Below, piece by piece: positions 34,431 to 43,438 of a stretch of DNA of 64,000 nt. Both the position numbers and the translations under genes were made by a program. Position 1 is the first letter of the stretch, and every line of letters begins with the position of its first letter. The stretch is from assembly GCF_026341825.1 (NCBI RefSeq), contig NZ_JAPENY010000003.1:1860001-1924000 (forward strand), in the 5' to 3' direction. A model generated the notes under the pieces. That model did no database searches. It was not told the DNA's origin and saw nothing but the letters and a program-made list of their open reading frames with translations. This DNA comes from Streptomyces sp. NBC_00620 (GTDB lineage: Bacteria; Actinomycetota; Actinomycetes; Streptomycetales; Streptomycetaceae).

Positions 34431-35240
34431 CTAACCGAGCTTGCCGACCTTGCGGGTGCTCAGGTCGATCACCACGTCACGGCTGTCGATCCACGGCCCG
34501 TTCTTCACCTTGGGGAAGAGCCGTACGCAGCGGTGCGTGCCGCAGTCCGCGAGCGTGGCGGGCTGGGCGCCCGAGGCCGCGCGGTAGACCATGCTGTTGA
34601 GGATCAGCTGATCCGGCGAGGTGAGTTCCTTCCCCGTGGCGTCCTTGTAGTCGGCCCTGAGGCCCGCGCCGAGCGGGTCGGCGATGAGCAGCTGCGCGGC
34701 TTCGGTCATCTCGTCGCGGCTGATGGGCGGCTGGACACCGTGCTGGGTGTCGGTCCGCTCGACCTTCCCGGTGTCCAGGTTGACGGTCTTGGTGACGAGC
34801 GCGTCGTCCTTGTAGTCGTAGAACCGGACCTCGGCGCGGCGTGGCGCGTTCGGGTCGTCCAGTTCGTCCGCGTCCGGCTCGGCGAGGTCGACGCCGATCC
34901 GCTGCGGGCCGCGGTCCCCTTCGACGTCCTCGGCGGAATTGCGCAGCTGCCGGTTGAGCGCGATCTGTTCGACCCGCTCGGTCTCGTCGTCGGTCAGCGG
35001 GTCGCGGCCCTTGCCCTTGTCGCCTTCGGCCGGCGCCTCCTCGACCACGCCGGGTTCGGCCGCCGCCTGCCCCTGCTGGCCCGCCTCCTGAGAGGTCCCG
35101 CCGCTTCCGTTGGCTCCGCCCGAGTCGTCGGCCCCCGCGGAGCCCGGCAGAGTGATACCGATCATCACGGCCGTCCCGGCAACCGCGATGGCGGCACCCG
35201 CCACCACCTTGCCCAGATGGCGGTGCACTATGTTGCGCAC
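34431..35240 (-). CDS. secreted protein resembling copper amine oxidase N-terminal domains
   Basis: The 269-residue protein has an N-terminal signal or anchor segment (residues 8-35), a low-complexity Gly/Gln/Glu linker, then at residues 135-269 strands resembling the N2/N3 domains of copper amine oxidases: EVRFYDYKDDALVTKTVNLDTGKV, then HGVQPPISRDEMTEAAQLL, ending in VVIDLSTRKVGKL. It lies immediately upstream of the catalytic-domain-like gene in the same direction and is probably co-transcribed. The start is a GTG with GGGGGA nearby. The resemblance is by eye, and an unrelated secreted protein remains possible. Confidence 0.6.
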   Translation of the reverse strand: MRNIVHRHLGKVVAGAAIAVAGTAVMIGITLPGSAGADDSGGANGSGGTSQEAGQQGQAAAEPGVVEEAPAEGDKGKGRDPLTDDETERVEQIALNRQLRNSAEDVEGDRGPQRIGVDLAEPDADELDDPNAPRRAEVRFYDYKDDALVTKTVNLDTGKVERTDTQHGVQPPISRDEMTEAAQLLIADPLGAGLRADYKDATGKELTSPDQLILNSMVYRAASGAQPATLADCGTHRCVRLFPKVKNGPWIDSRDVVIDLSTRKVGKLG

Positions 35241-35418
35241 ATTTCCCCCTACTCCCCCGGATCCGTCTAGGAGTGTTCGAGCCCCACTGGTTCGGCATAC
35301 GACGTATGCCTGGTCATTGGGTAAGAGGGACGTAAGTCATAGGAGGTTCCCTCACTTTCGGGGAGACTCGGCCCGGAGCAGCCCCCAGGGGCACGGCACA
35401 ACTGGAAGAGTCGTATCC

Positions 35419-37527
35419 ATGCAGGTCTGGCCTGGAGAGGCATATCCACTCGGTGCCACGTACGACGGTGCCGGTACCAATTTCGCGGTCTTCTCGGAGG
35501 CCGCCGCCCGTATAGAGCTGTGTCTGCTGCACGACGACGGCTCGGAGACCGCGGTGGAACTGCGGGAGAGCGACGCGTTCGTACGCCACGCCTATCTGCC
35601 CGGAATCATGCCCGGGCAGCGCTACGGCTTCCGCGCGCACGGGCCGTACGCGCCCGGCCGCGGCCAGCGCACCAACTCCGCGAAGCTGCTGCTCGATCCG
35701 TACGCGCGCGCGATCAGCGGTGCGGTGGAGTGGGGCGAGGAGGTGTACGGCTACCACTTCGGTGAGCCCGACAAGCGCAACGACCTGGACTCGGCGCCGC
35801 ACACCATGACGTCGGTCGTGGTCAACCCGTACTTCGACTGGGGCGACGACCGGCCGCCACGCACCGAGTACCACCACACGGTGCTCTACGAGGCCCATGT
35901 GAAGGGCCTCACGATGCAGCACCCGGAGCTGCCCGAGGAACTGCGCGGCACGTACGCGGCGCTCGCCCACCCGGCGATCATCGAACACCTGACCAAACTG
36001 GGCGTCACCGCGCTGGAACTGATGCCCGTGCACCAGTTCGTGAACGACCACCGTCTGGTGGAGATGGGCCTGAACAACTACTGGGGCTACAACACGATCG
36101 GCTTCTTCGCCCCGCACAACGCGTACGCCTCCTGGGGCGACCGCGGACAGCAGGTCCTGGAGTTCAAGTCGGCGGTCCGGGCCCTGCACGAGGCCGGGAT
36201 CGAGGTCATCCTGGACGTCGTCTACAACCACACGGCCGAGGGCAACCACCTGGGTCCGACGCTGTCCTTCAGAGGCCTCGACAACGCCTCGTACTACCGT
36301 CTCTCGGAGGACCAGCGCTACTACACGGACACCACGGGGACCGGCAACTCCCTGCTGATGCGCTCCCCGCACGTGCTCCAGCTGATCATGGACTCGCTGC
36401 GCTACTGGGTCACCGAGATGCACGTCGACGGGTTCCGCTTCGACCTCGCGGCCACCCTGGCGAGGCAGTTCCACGAGGTGGACCGGCTGTCGTCGTTCTT
36501 CGACCTGGTGCAGCAGGACCCGGTGGTCTCCCAGGTGAAGCTGATCGCCGAGCCCTGGGACGTCGGCGAGGGCGGCTACCAGGTGGGCAACTTCCCGCCC
36601 CTGTGGACCGAGTGGAACGGCAAGTACCGCGACACCGTACGGGACATGTGGCGGGGCGAGCCGCGCACGCTGGCGGAGTTCGCGTCCCGTCTGACGGGCT
36701 CCTCCGACCTCTACCAGGACGACGGCCGCCGCCCCCTCGCCTCGATCAACTTCGTGACGTGTCACGACGGCTTCACGCTGAACGACCTCGTCTCGTACAA
36801 CAACAAGCACAACGACGCCAACGGCGAGGACAACCGCGACGGCGAGAGCCACAACCGGTCCTGGAACTGCGGTGTCGAGGGCGAGACGGACGACGAGTCG
36901 GTCCTGGCCCTGCGCGGGCGTCAGAGGCGCAACTACATCGCGACGCTGATGCTCTCCCAGGGCGTGCCGATGCTCAGCCACGGCGACGAGTTCGCGCGTA
37001 CCCAGGGTGGCAACAACAACGGGTACTGCCAGGACAGCGAGGTGTCCTGGGTGCCGTGGCCGGAGGAGGACGGCGAGCTCCTCGAGTTCACCCGCGCGAT
37101 GGTGTGGCTCCGCCGAGACCACCCGGTCTTCCGGCGTCGCAGGTTCTTCCACGGGCGTCCCGTCCAGGGCACCCACGACGAGTTGTCCGACATCGCGTGG
37201 TTCACCCCGGAGGGCCAGGAGATGACCCAGCGCGACTGGGGCTCGGCGACGGCACGCGCCCTGTCCGTCTTCCTCAACGGCAACGCGATCTCCGAGCCGG
37301 GCCCGCGCGGGGAGCGCATCTCCGACGACTCCTTCCTGCTGATGTTCAACGCCTCGCCGGGGCCCCTGGAGTTCGTGGTGCCGGTCAATCACGGACGCCA
37401 GTGGCAGGTGATCGTCGACACGGCACGCCCGGAGGGAGTGGCGCCGGGAACGGGCGCGAAGGTCGAGGCCGGGGACCGGCTGTCCCTGGTCGACCGGAGC
37501 ATGACGGTGTTGCAGCGGCCCGCCTAG
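35419..37527 (+). CDS. glgX: glycogen debranching enzyme GlgX
   Basis: The 702-residue GH13 enzyme cleaves alpha-1,6 branches of glycogen or of phosphorylase-limited dextrins. An N-terminal CBM48-like domain (YPLGATYDGAGTNFAVFSEA) precedes the TIM barrel. Catalytic residues are D342 (DGFRFDLAA), E378 (LIAEPWDVG) and D450 (TCHDGFTL), with VVYNHTAEG as the first conserved region. ATG 35419 has GGAAGAG eight bases upstream and starts the conserved MQVWPGEAYPLG. It is followed by treY, so released malto-oligosaccharides can feed trehalose synthesis. Confidence 0.95.
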   Translation: MQVWPGEAYPLGATYDGAGTNFAVFSEAAARIELCLLHDDGSETAVELRESDAFVRHAYLPGIMPGQRYGFRAHGPYAPGRGQRTNSAKLLLDPYARAISGAVEWGEEVYGYHFGEPDKRNDLDSAPHTMTSVVVNPYFDWGDDRPPRTEYHHTVLYEAHVKGLTMQHPELPEELRGTYAALAHPAIIEHLTKLGVTALELMPVHQFVNDHRLVEMGLNNYWGYNTIGFFAPHNAYASWGDRGQQVLEFKSAVRALHEAGIEVILDVVYNHTAEGNHLGPTLSFRGLDNASYYRLSEDQRYYTDTTGTGNSLLMRSPHVLQLIMDSLRYWVTEMHVDGFRFDLAATLARQFHEVDRLSSFFDLVQQDPVVSQVKLIAEPWDVGEGGYQVGNFPPLWTEWNGKYRDTVRDMWRGEPRTLAEFASRLTGSSDLYQDDGRRPLASINFVTCHDGFTLNDLVSYNNKHNDANGEDNRDGESHNRSWNCGVEGETDDESVLALRGRQRRNYIATLMLSQGVPMLSHGDEFARTQGGNNNGYCQDSEVSWVPWPEEDGELLEFTRAMVWLRRDHPVFRRRRFFHGRPVQGTHDELSDIAWFTPEGQEMTQRDWGSATARALSVFLNGNAISEPGPRGERISDDSFLLMFNASPGPLEFVVPVNHGRQWQVIVDTARPEGVAPGTGAKVEAGDRLSLVDRSMTVLQRPA

Positions 37528-37553
37528 GCGATGCGTCAGCCGTTTCCCGTGGT

Positions 37554-37594
37554 GCACGCGCGCGTAGAGGGTCCCTCGCTCCACGCGCGCGTGC
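37554..37594 (+). terminator. hairpin between glgX and treY
   Basis: GCACGCGCGCG (37554-37564) pairs with CGCGCGCGTGC (37584-37594) over 11 bp, with the smaller hairpin GAGGG-T-CCCTC in the loop, followed by CCGTTT. It may terminate or attenuate transcription between the two genes. Confidence 0.7.
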
Positions 37595-37648
37595 CCGTTT
37601 GCAGGCGTCGATGACACGAAAGGCGGCAGGGCGGGTACGTAGGTTCCC

Positions 37649-40051
37649 ATGACACCTGAGCGTCCAGAACCGGTGACTCCCGAGCCCGTGGTTCCCGCCG
37701 TGCCGACCGCCACGTACCGGTTGCAGCTCCAGCCGGAGTTCCCCTTCGGGGCGGCCGAGGCGGCCGTGCCGTATCTGGCCTCGCTCGGCGTCTCTCATCT
37801 GCACCTGTCCCCCGTCCTGGAGGCGGTCCCGGGCTCGACGCACGGCTACGACGTGGTGGACCACGCGCGCGTACGGGGCGAACTGGGCGGGGAGGACGGG
37901 CTGCGCTCCCTGGCGCGCACCGCGCGGGAACACGGTCTTGGGCTGGTCGTGGACATCGTGCCGAACCACATGGCCATGACCCCGCGGCACAACCGCCCCC
38001 TGTGGGAGGTGCTGCGCGAGGGCCCCGAGTCGCCCTACGCGCGGTGGTTCGACATCGACTGGGACGCCCAGGGAGGACAACTGCTGCTGCCGGTGCTCGG
38101 GGGCAGGCTCGGCGCGGAGCTCGGCCATCTGAAGGTGGACGGCGACGTACTGCGCTACTACGACCAGGTGTTCCCGCTGCGCGAGGGCACCGAGAAGCTG
38201 CCGCTGCCGCAGCTGCTCGACGCGCAGTGGTACCGCCCGGCGTGGTGGCGGCTGGCCAGGACCGAGCTCAACTACCGCCGGTTCTTCAGCATTTCGGAGC
38301 TGATCGGGCTGCGCGTCGAGGACCCGGAGGTGTTCGCGGCGACCCACGCGAAGATCCTGGAACTGCTCGACGACGGCGTGGTCGAGGGGCTGCGCATCGA
38401 CCACCCGGACGGGCTCGCGGACCCGGACACATATCTGCGCCACCTGCACGAGGCGACCGGCGGGCGTTGGACGGTGGTCGAGAAGATCCTCGCGGACGGC
38501 GAGCCGCTGCCCGCCGCGTGGCCCGTCGCGGGCACCACCGGCTACGACGCGCTGCGGCAGGTGGACGGCCTCTTCGCGGACCCCGCGGGCGCGGGCGAAC
38601 TCCTCGGCCAGTACCGGCGTTTCGCAGCCCCTCAGAGCGACCGGGGCGGCCACTGGGAGGCGACGGTGCGCCGGGCGGCGTACAAGGTGGTCACGCACGA
38701 ACTGGCCACGGAGGTCGACCGCCTCACGCGCGTGGCGAGCCGCCTGTGCACGGCCTCCCCGGACCCCGCGCTGCGCGACCACGCCCCCTGGGCGCTGGGC
38801 ACCGCGCTGCGCGAACTCCTCGTACGCCTTGAGGTGTACCGGCCCTACCCCTCCTCCGACGCCGCCCTGGTGGTCACCGAGGAGGCCGCCGCCGAGGCCC
38901 GGGCGGTCTTCACGGTGCCCGAGGAGGCGCACGCCGTGGACGTCGTACGGGACCTGGTGCTCGGGCGGGCCGGTGACGGGCCCGGGCACGCGGAGTTCCG
39001 AGCCCGGTTCGCACAGACCTCGTCCGCGCTGCGGGCCAAGTCCGTGGAGGACACGGCGTTCTACCGCTATGTGCCCCAGCTGTCGGCGAACGAGGTGGGC
39101 GGGAACCCCGGGAGCCCGGCCGTGTCCCCGGAGGACTTCCACGCCTACTGCGCGCGCGTGCAGCGCGACTGGCCCGCCACCGGAACCGCCCTGTCCACCC
39201 ACGACACGAAACGCAGCGCCGACGTACGTGCCGCCCTCTCCGTGCTCACCGAGTGCCCCGGGCAGTGGGCCGACGTCCTGGCCGAGGTGACCCGCGAGGG
39301 CGCGGGCGTGCCCGACCCGCAGGTGGCGTGGGCCGCGTGGCAGACGGTGTTCGGGCTCGGCCCGGCCGACCCGGAGCGGGTCCAGGGGGCCCTGCTGAAG
39401 CACATCCGGGAGGCCGGACTGCACACCGCCTGGACCGAGCAGGATCCCGCCTACGAGGACGCGGTGGCGGCGTTCGTCGCGGCGGGGCCCTGCGGGGCGC
39501 CAGGGCGGCGCGTGGCCGACTTCCGGGCCGCCCTGGCGCCGCATGTGCGGGCGAACGTCCTGGGGGCCGCTCTGGTCCACCTGACGATGCCTGGGGTACC
39601 GGACGTCTACCAGGGCACCGAGGGCGAGTACCTGGCGCTGGTGGACCCGGACAACCGGCGGCCGTTCGCACCTCTGGAGCAGGAGTCGGCGAAGTCCGCG
39701 CTGACCACGGGGGCCCTGCGGCTGCGCGGGCGGCGCCCCGCCGTCTTCGGCGACTCGGCGACGTACGGGCCGCTGACGGCACAGGGCCCCGGCGCCGCGC
39801 ACTGTGTGGCGTTCGTACGCTCCGGTGAGGTGGTCACGGCAGTCACCCGGCTGTCGCTGCGGCTTGCGGAGGCGGGCGGCTGGCGCGACACCCTGCTCCC
39901 GCTTCCCGAGGGACGGTGGGGCGATGTGCTCACCCCGGGGCGGGAGTTCACGGGGCACGCGCGCGTGGCGGAGCTTTTCGAGCGGTTGCCCGTGGTGCTG
40001 CTCGAGCGGGTCAGCGAAGGCGCACCGCAAGGCTCCGCGGTGAGCGGCTGA
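37649..40051 (+). CDS. treY: malto-oligosyltrehalose synthase TreY
   Basis: The 800-residue GH13 enzyme converts the reducing-end maltose unit of malto-oligosaccharides to trehalose by intramolecular transglycosylation. Typical features are PTATYRLQLQPEFPFGAAE at the N-terminus, VPNHMAM, the nucleophile D251 (GLRIDHPDG), acid/base E278 (TVVEKILA), and the STHDTKRSADVRAR-like C-terminal block (TALSTHDTKRSADVR). It works with TreZ, whose gene is 5.7 kb downstream, separated by unrelated genes. The last 41 bases overlap the convergent P450 gene. Confidence 0.96.
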   Translation: MTPERPEPVTPEPVVPAVPTATYRLQLQPEFPFGAAEAAVPYLASLGVSHLHLSPVLEAVPGSTHGYDVVDHARVRGELGGEDGLRSLARTAREHGLGLVVDIVPNHMAMTPRHNRPLWEVLREGPESPYARWFDIDWDAQGGQLLLPVLGGRLGAELGHLKVDGDVLRYYDQVFPLREGTEKLPLPQLLDAQWYRPAWWRLARTELNYRRFFSISELIGLRVEDPEVFAATHAKILELLDDGVVEGLRIDHPDGLADPDTYLRHLHEATGGRWTVVEKILADGEPLPAAWPVAGTTGYDALRQVDGLFADPAGAGELLGQYRRFAAPQSDRGGHWEATVRRAAYKVVTHELATEVDRLTRVASRLCTASPDPALRDHAPWALGTALRELLVRLEVYRPYPSSDAALVVTEEAAAEARAVFTVPEEAHAVDVVRDLVLGRAGDGPGHAEFRARFAQTSSALRAKSVEDTAFYRYVPQLSANEVGGNPGSPAVSPEDFHAYCARVQRDWPATGTALSTHDTKRSADVRAALSVLTECPGQWADVLAEVTREGAGVPDPQVAWAAWQTVFGLGPADPERVQGALLKHIREAGLHTAWTEQDPAYEDAVAAFVAAGPCGAPGRRVADFRAALAPHVRANVLGAALVHLTMPGVPDVYQGTEGEYLALVDPDNRRPFAPLEQESAKSALTTGALRLRGRRPAVFGDSATYGPLTAQGPGAAHCVAFVRSGEVVTAVTRLSLRLAEAGGWRDTLLPLPEGRWGDVLTPGREFTGHARVAELFERLPVVLLERVSEGAPQGSAVSG

Positions 40052-41198
40052 TCAGGCCCTCCGGGGTGGGCCGGAAGCCCGGGACCCACCGGAGGTCCGG
40101 CAGGACCGTCAGGAGGGCGCGCAGGCCGTGTTCGGCGGTGAGCCGGGCGAGCAGGGCACCGGGGCACAAGTGCCGTCCGGAGCCGTACGCGAGCTGCCCG
40201 GGGTCGGTGCGGAAGGCGTCGTAGCGGTCCGGGTCGGCGAACCGTGCGGGGTCGCGGCCCGCGGAACCCACCAGACACGCCACGGTGGCGCCCACGGGTA
40301 TCGCGCCGACCGGCTCGACGGCCCGCCGCAGCACGATGTGCAGCGGCGGATCGCGGCGCAGCGACTCGGCCCAGGCGTCGGCCGTCAGCGCGGGACGGAG
40401 GCGGACGATCCCCAACTGGCCCGGGTGATCGAGGAGGTTGGCGAGGAACGACGCCAGGCCCCGGGCGGTCGCCTCGCCGCCCGCACCGAGGAGGGACCCC
40501 GAAAGGCCGACCACGGCCTCGTCGGACAGCGGTCGCCCGTCGGCCCGCGCCGTGCACAGCGCCGACAGCAGATCGGTGCCCGGGTGGGCGCGGCGGCGGG
40601 CGATGTACGGCCGCAGGAAGGTGTCGAGGTCGGGGTGGTGGCCGCCGAGATGGTCGAGTCCCGTGCGGCACCAGGCGTGCACGCGCGCGGTCTCCTCGTA
40701 CGGCAGCCCGAGCGCGGCGACGGCCGCCGCGGTGGGCAGCCATTCGCAGAACTCGGCGACGAGATCGGCCTCCTGGCGGCCGGCGAGACGGCGGGCGAGG
40801 ACGTACGCCGTGCGGGCGACACCGGCGGTCAGGGCGGTCAGCGCGGCTCCCCGGAACGCCGGGGAGACCACGGCCCGGTGCGCGCTGTGCGTAGGGCCCT
40901 CCAGGTGGGCCAGGGTGCGTCCGGGCGGCACGGCGACGAGCCGCGGGTCCGCGAGCGCGGCGCGCACATCGGCGTACCTGCTGACCAGCCAGGCGCCGAA
41001 CGGCTCGTCGTACACGAGGGGATGGCGCTCGCGCAGGACGCGGTACAGCGGGTAGGGGTCGCGCTCGGTGCCGGGGGCGAGGAGGCTCGGGGGCGACGGG
41101 CGGTTCTCCGCCGGCGGTCCCGTCCGTGTCGCCGAGCCGGGGCCGGTCCGGGGCAGCGGACTCGGCATTGCGGGGCAGTGAATCGGCAGCGCGGCCAT
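40011..41198 (-). CDS. cytochrome P450
   Basis: The roughly 395-residue monooxygenase has the bacterial class I P450 signatures: I-helix oxygen-binding GAGGEATARG, K-helix ESLRRDPP (ExxR), and the heme-binding loop YGSGRHLCPGALLA, with Tyr in place of the usual first Phe. Substrate and redox partners are unknown; no ferredoxin gene is adjacent. The start is uncertain. ATG 41198 (GGAGAG just two bases upstream) or ATG 41168 give a normal P450 length, while the frame stays open back to 41561 with Pro/Ser-rich sequence. It overlaps treY by 41 bases at their 3' ends. Confidence 0.87.
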   Translation of the reverse strand: MAALPIHCPAMPSPLPRTGPGSATRTGPPAENRPSPPSLLAPGTERDPYPLYRVLRERHPLVYDEPFGAWLVSRYADVRAALADPRLVAVPPGRTLAHLEGPTHSAHRAVVSPAFRGAALTALTAGVARTAYVLARRLAGRQEADLVAEFCEWLPTAAAVAALGLPYEETARVHAWCRTGLDHLGGHHPDLDTFLRPYIARRRAHPGTDLLSALCTARADGRPLSDEAVVGLSGSLLGAGGEATARGLASFLANLLDHPGQLGIVRLRPALTADAWAESLRRDPPLHIVLRRAVEPVGAIPVGATVACLVGSAGRDPARFADPDRYDAFRTDPGQLAYGSGRHLCPGALLARLTAEHGLRALLTVLPDLRWVPGFRPTPEGLISRSPRSLAVRLR

Positions 41199-41760
41199 GC
41201 TCTCCGGCCACTGACTCAGCGGTTCGGAGGAATCCCCCGGCCACGGGCTCAACAGTGGAGACGCGTCCGCCGGCCGAAGGCTCCCAGATGCGGGGCCGTC
41301 ATCCAGGAGGGCACCCGGAGTCGAAACCCGCGGCGGTCCCGTCGGTATGGACGCCGGTGCGCCTTCGCCGGGAAGACCGTGAGGACACAGCACCGCCGGC
41401 CTCCCGCCTCGGGTCTGCGCGCTGGACCCGCGCGCGGTTGGTCCCAGCCGACCACCGCGACGCCCGGACCGCAGGCCTCGTACACCCGTACGGGTGACGC
41501 AGACGCCTCCTCGCGGCACCGGCGGTCGCGGCACCGCTCCGCGCGAGGCCGAGGCATGCATCCGAGGCGGTCGGCGAGACGTTCCGGACGCTCCGAGGGC
41601 GGGGCGTGCATCAGCGGTAAATCCGCCGTCTGTCGGTGCACACCCCCCTGCCAGCGGTAAATGCTATTTGGCGCCCCCTGGAGCCGCCCCATCACTTCCT
41701 TGACACTTCACTCAGTCCGTGGAGTACTGCGGAAAGCGACGCAGGGCGGACAAGTCGGGG
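41199..41760. other. 562-bp region between P450 and M14 gene starts
   Basis: I see no convincing gene here, although the P450 frame stays open to 41561. The part nearest the M14 gene is AT-richer and holds an exact 11-base direct repeat, CAGCGGTAAAT at 41612-41622 and 41652-41662, spaced 40 bases (about four helical turns), which could be paired regulator sites for the M14 gene. Confidence 0.5.
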
Positions 41761-43011
41761 GTGAGTCTCCTGCCGGAGTTGCGCTACCTCACTGTGACCG
41801 AAATCGTCTCGACCGCCCGGGCGTTGGCAGCTCACCGTCCCGGCCTGTGCGCGCTCAGACAAGTCGGTGTCTCGCGCGGGGGCAGACCTCTCCTCCTGCT
41901 GTCCATGGGCCACGCACCGCGCGCGGTCCTTGTCGTGGCGGGCGCGCACGCGAACGAGCCGACCGGCGGCTCGACCGTGCTGGCGGTGGCCGAACGCGTA
42001 CTGCACGAGCGGGAGTTGCGGGCCGGCACCTCCTGGCACTTCCTGCTCTGCGCGGACCCGGACGGGGCGAGCCTCCATGTGACGCCGGCGCCGCGCACCC
42101 TGTTCGACTACCACCGCGGCTTCTTCCGTCCGGCCGGGCCCGAGCAGCCGGAGTGGTCCCCCTCCGTGCTGCCGCCCGACCAGTTGCCGCCGGAGACCCG
42201 CGCCCTCACCCGGGTCATCGACGAGGTGCGGCCCTACCTCCAGGTCAGCCTGCACGGGACCGATCTGGGCGGCAGCTGGGTGCAGTTGACCAAGGACGTC
42301 CCTGGACTCGCCGAGCCGTTCGCCAAGTCCGCGGCGGAGCTGCACATCCCGGTGGAGACGGCCGCGTCGGACGCCGCCGGCTGGCCCGCCTCCGGGCCCG
42401 GGGTGCATGTGATGCCGGCGCCCGGCTCGGACGCGGCGTACCCGAGCATGCCCGACGACGCACGGCACAGCACCTGGTACCACGCCCACCGGTACGGCGG
42501 TCTCACCGCGGTGGTCGAAGTGCCGATGTGGGCCAGTGACCTGGTGGACGATCCGGCGCCGCACCCGGCTCCCGCGGCGGCGATGCGACGGCTGGCGCAC
42601 CGGCTGCTGTGGGACGCGCTGCAGGTGGAGGGGGTGCTCAAGGCTGCGCTGCCGCGGCTCCATGGCCTCGACGGCCCGCTCCTGCGCGCCTCGAAGTGGG
42701 CGCTGGACCTGGTGCCGGGCCTGGCCGACGACTGGGTCCGGACGCCGCCGACGAACACGACGATGGCGTACGTCGGCAGTGTCGACGCGTTCGGGCGCCG
42801 GATCCCGCTGCGGGCAGCCGCGATGCTGCTGCGGGTCCTGCGGGAGGCCGGCGACCGCGAGGTACCGCGTCTCGAACGGCTCGTCGCCACCTGGAGCGAT
42901 GCCTTCGCCGAACGCTTCCGTGCCCGCTGGGTTCCCTTGGAGCACCAGGTCGAGCACCAGGCACGTACGGTGATCGCGGCCGCCCGCCACGCACGTGACG
43001 CGCAGTCCTGA
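41761..43011 (+). CDS. M14-family zinc carboxypeptidase-like protein (paralog 1)
   Basis: The 416-residue protein has the M14 metal site: H63-x-x-E66 (AGAHANEPTGG) and H165 (QVSLHGTDLGG), with E253 (VVEVPMW) as the likely catalytic glutamate. It has no signal peptide, so it probably acts inside the cell on peptides or peptidoglycan-derived amides. It is clearly paralogous to the gene at 43435-44823, which is on the opposite strand with an SSI-type inhibitor gene between the two 3' ends. The GTG at 41761 is chosen by alignment with the paralog; a GTG at 41719 is possible. No TTA codon is present in this copy. Confidence 0.8.
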   Translation: MSLLPELRYLTVTEIVSTARALAAHRPGLCALRQVGVSRGGRPLLLLSMGHAPRAVLVVAGAHANEPTGGSTVLAVAERVLHERELRAGTSWHFLLCADPDGASLHVTPAPRTLFDYHRGFFRPAGPEQPEWSPSVLPPDQLPPETRALTRVIDEVRPYLQVSLHGTDLGGSWVQLTKDVPGLAEPFAKSAAELHIPVETAASDAAGWPASGPGVHVMPAPGSDAAYPSMPDDARHSTWYHAHRYGGLTAVVEVPMWASDLVDDPAPHPAPAAAMRRLAHRLLWDALQVEGVLKAALPRLHGLDGPLLRASKWALDLVPGLADDWVRTPPTNTTMAYVGSVDAFGRRIPLRAAAMLLRVLREAGDREVPRLERLVATWSDAFAERFRARWVPLEHQVEHQARTVIAAARHARDAQS

Positions 43012-43027
43012 ATCGGCCTCTACGGAG

Positions 43028-43438
43028 TCAGCCTCCGAGCGCGAACACCGACCCCGTCTCGACTCCCATCATGCAGGTGTTCGAGAAGGTGTGCGTGTAC
43101 TCGGTCCGTCGGCCGTTCCACTCGCCGCGCGCCGAGGCGGTGACCGGCGCGTAGATCATCGGGCAGAGGACGTCGGCCCTGACCGGGATGCGGGTGATGT
43201 CCCCTTCGGCGGCCCGGAGTTCCTCGCAGGCCTGTGCCGCGTGGGCGTGGCCCTGGGGCGGGTCGCAGAGCAGCAGTGTGCCGCGGGTGTCGCTGGACCG
43301 GGCGTCGCCGGTGGTGACCGTGAGGTACAGCCAGTTGCCTTGGACGGCCTGCTGAGGCATCGCCGGGGCCGCGCCCACGGTGAGGAGGGCGACCGCCGCG
43401 AGCAGACCGCCCCGTACCGCTTGAGTGGTTTTCGTCAT
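43028..43438 (-). CDS. SSI-type subtilisin inhibitor, secreted
   Basis: The 136-residue protein has a signal peptide (to about residue 27) and a mature domain of the Streptomyces subtilisin inhibitor family. The four cysteines C58/C71 and C92/C122 match the two SSI disulfides. The reactive loop is CPMIYAPV with P1 Met94, the same P1 residue as classical SSI, so it should inhibit subtilisin-like proteases. Its ATG overlaps the stop of the M14 gene upstream (ATGA), which suggests translational coupling. SSI-type inhibitors are usually controlled during development, and the M14 gene's TTA codon may tie this one to bldA. Confidence 0.9.
   Translation of the reverse strand: MTKTTQAVRGGLLAAVALLTVGAAPAMPQQAVQGNWLYLTVTTGDARSSDTRGTLLLCDPPQGHAHAAQACEELRAAEGDITRIPVRADVLCPMIYAPVTASARGEWNGRRTEYTHTFSNTCMMGVETGSVFALGG

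Noticed and set aside
37385..40030. Antisense frame of 881 codons across treY
   Set aside because: It is a mirror of treY, with compositionally biased protein and no motifs.
22844..41198. A secondary-metabolite cluster including the glycosyltransferase and P450
   Set aside because: The two genes are 16 kb apart with sugar-import and housekeeping genes between them, and there is no polyketide, peptide or terpene scaffold gene. Geosmin synthase stands alone.
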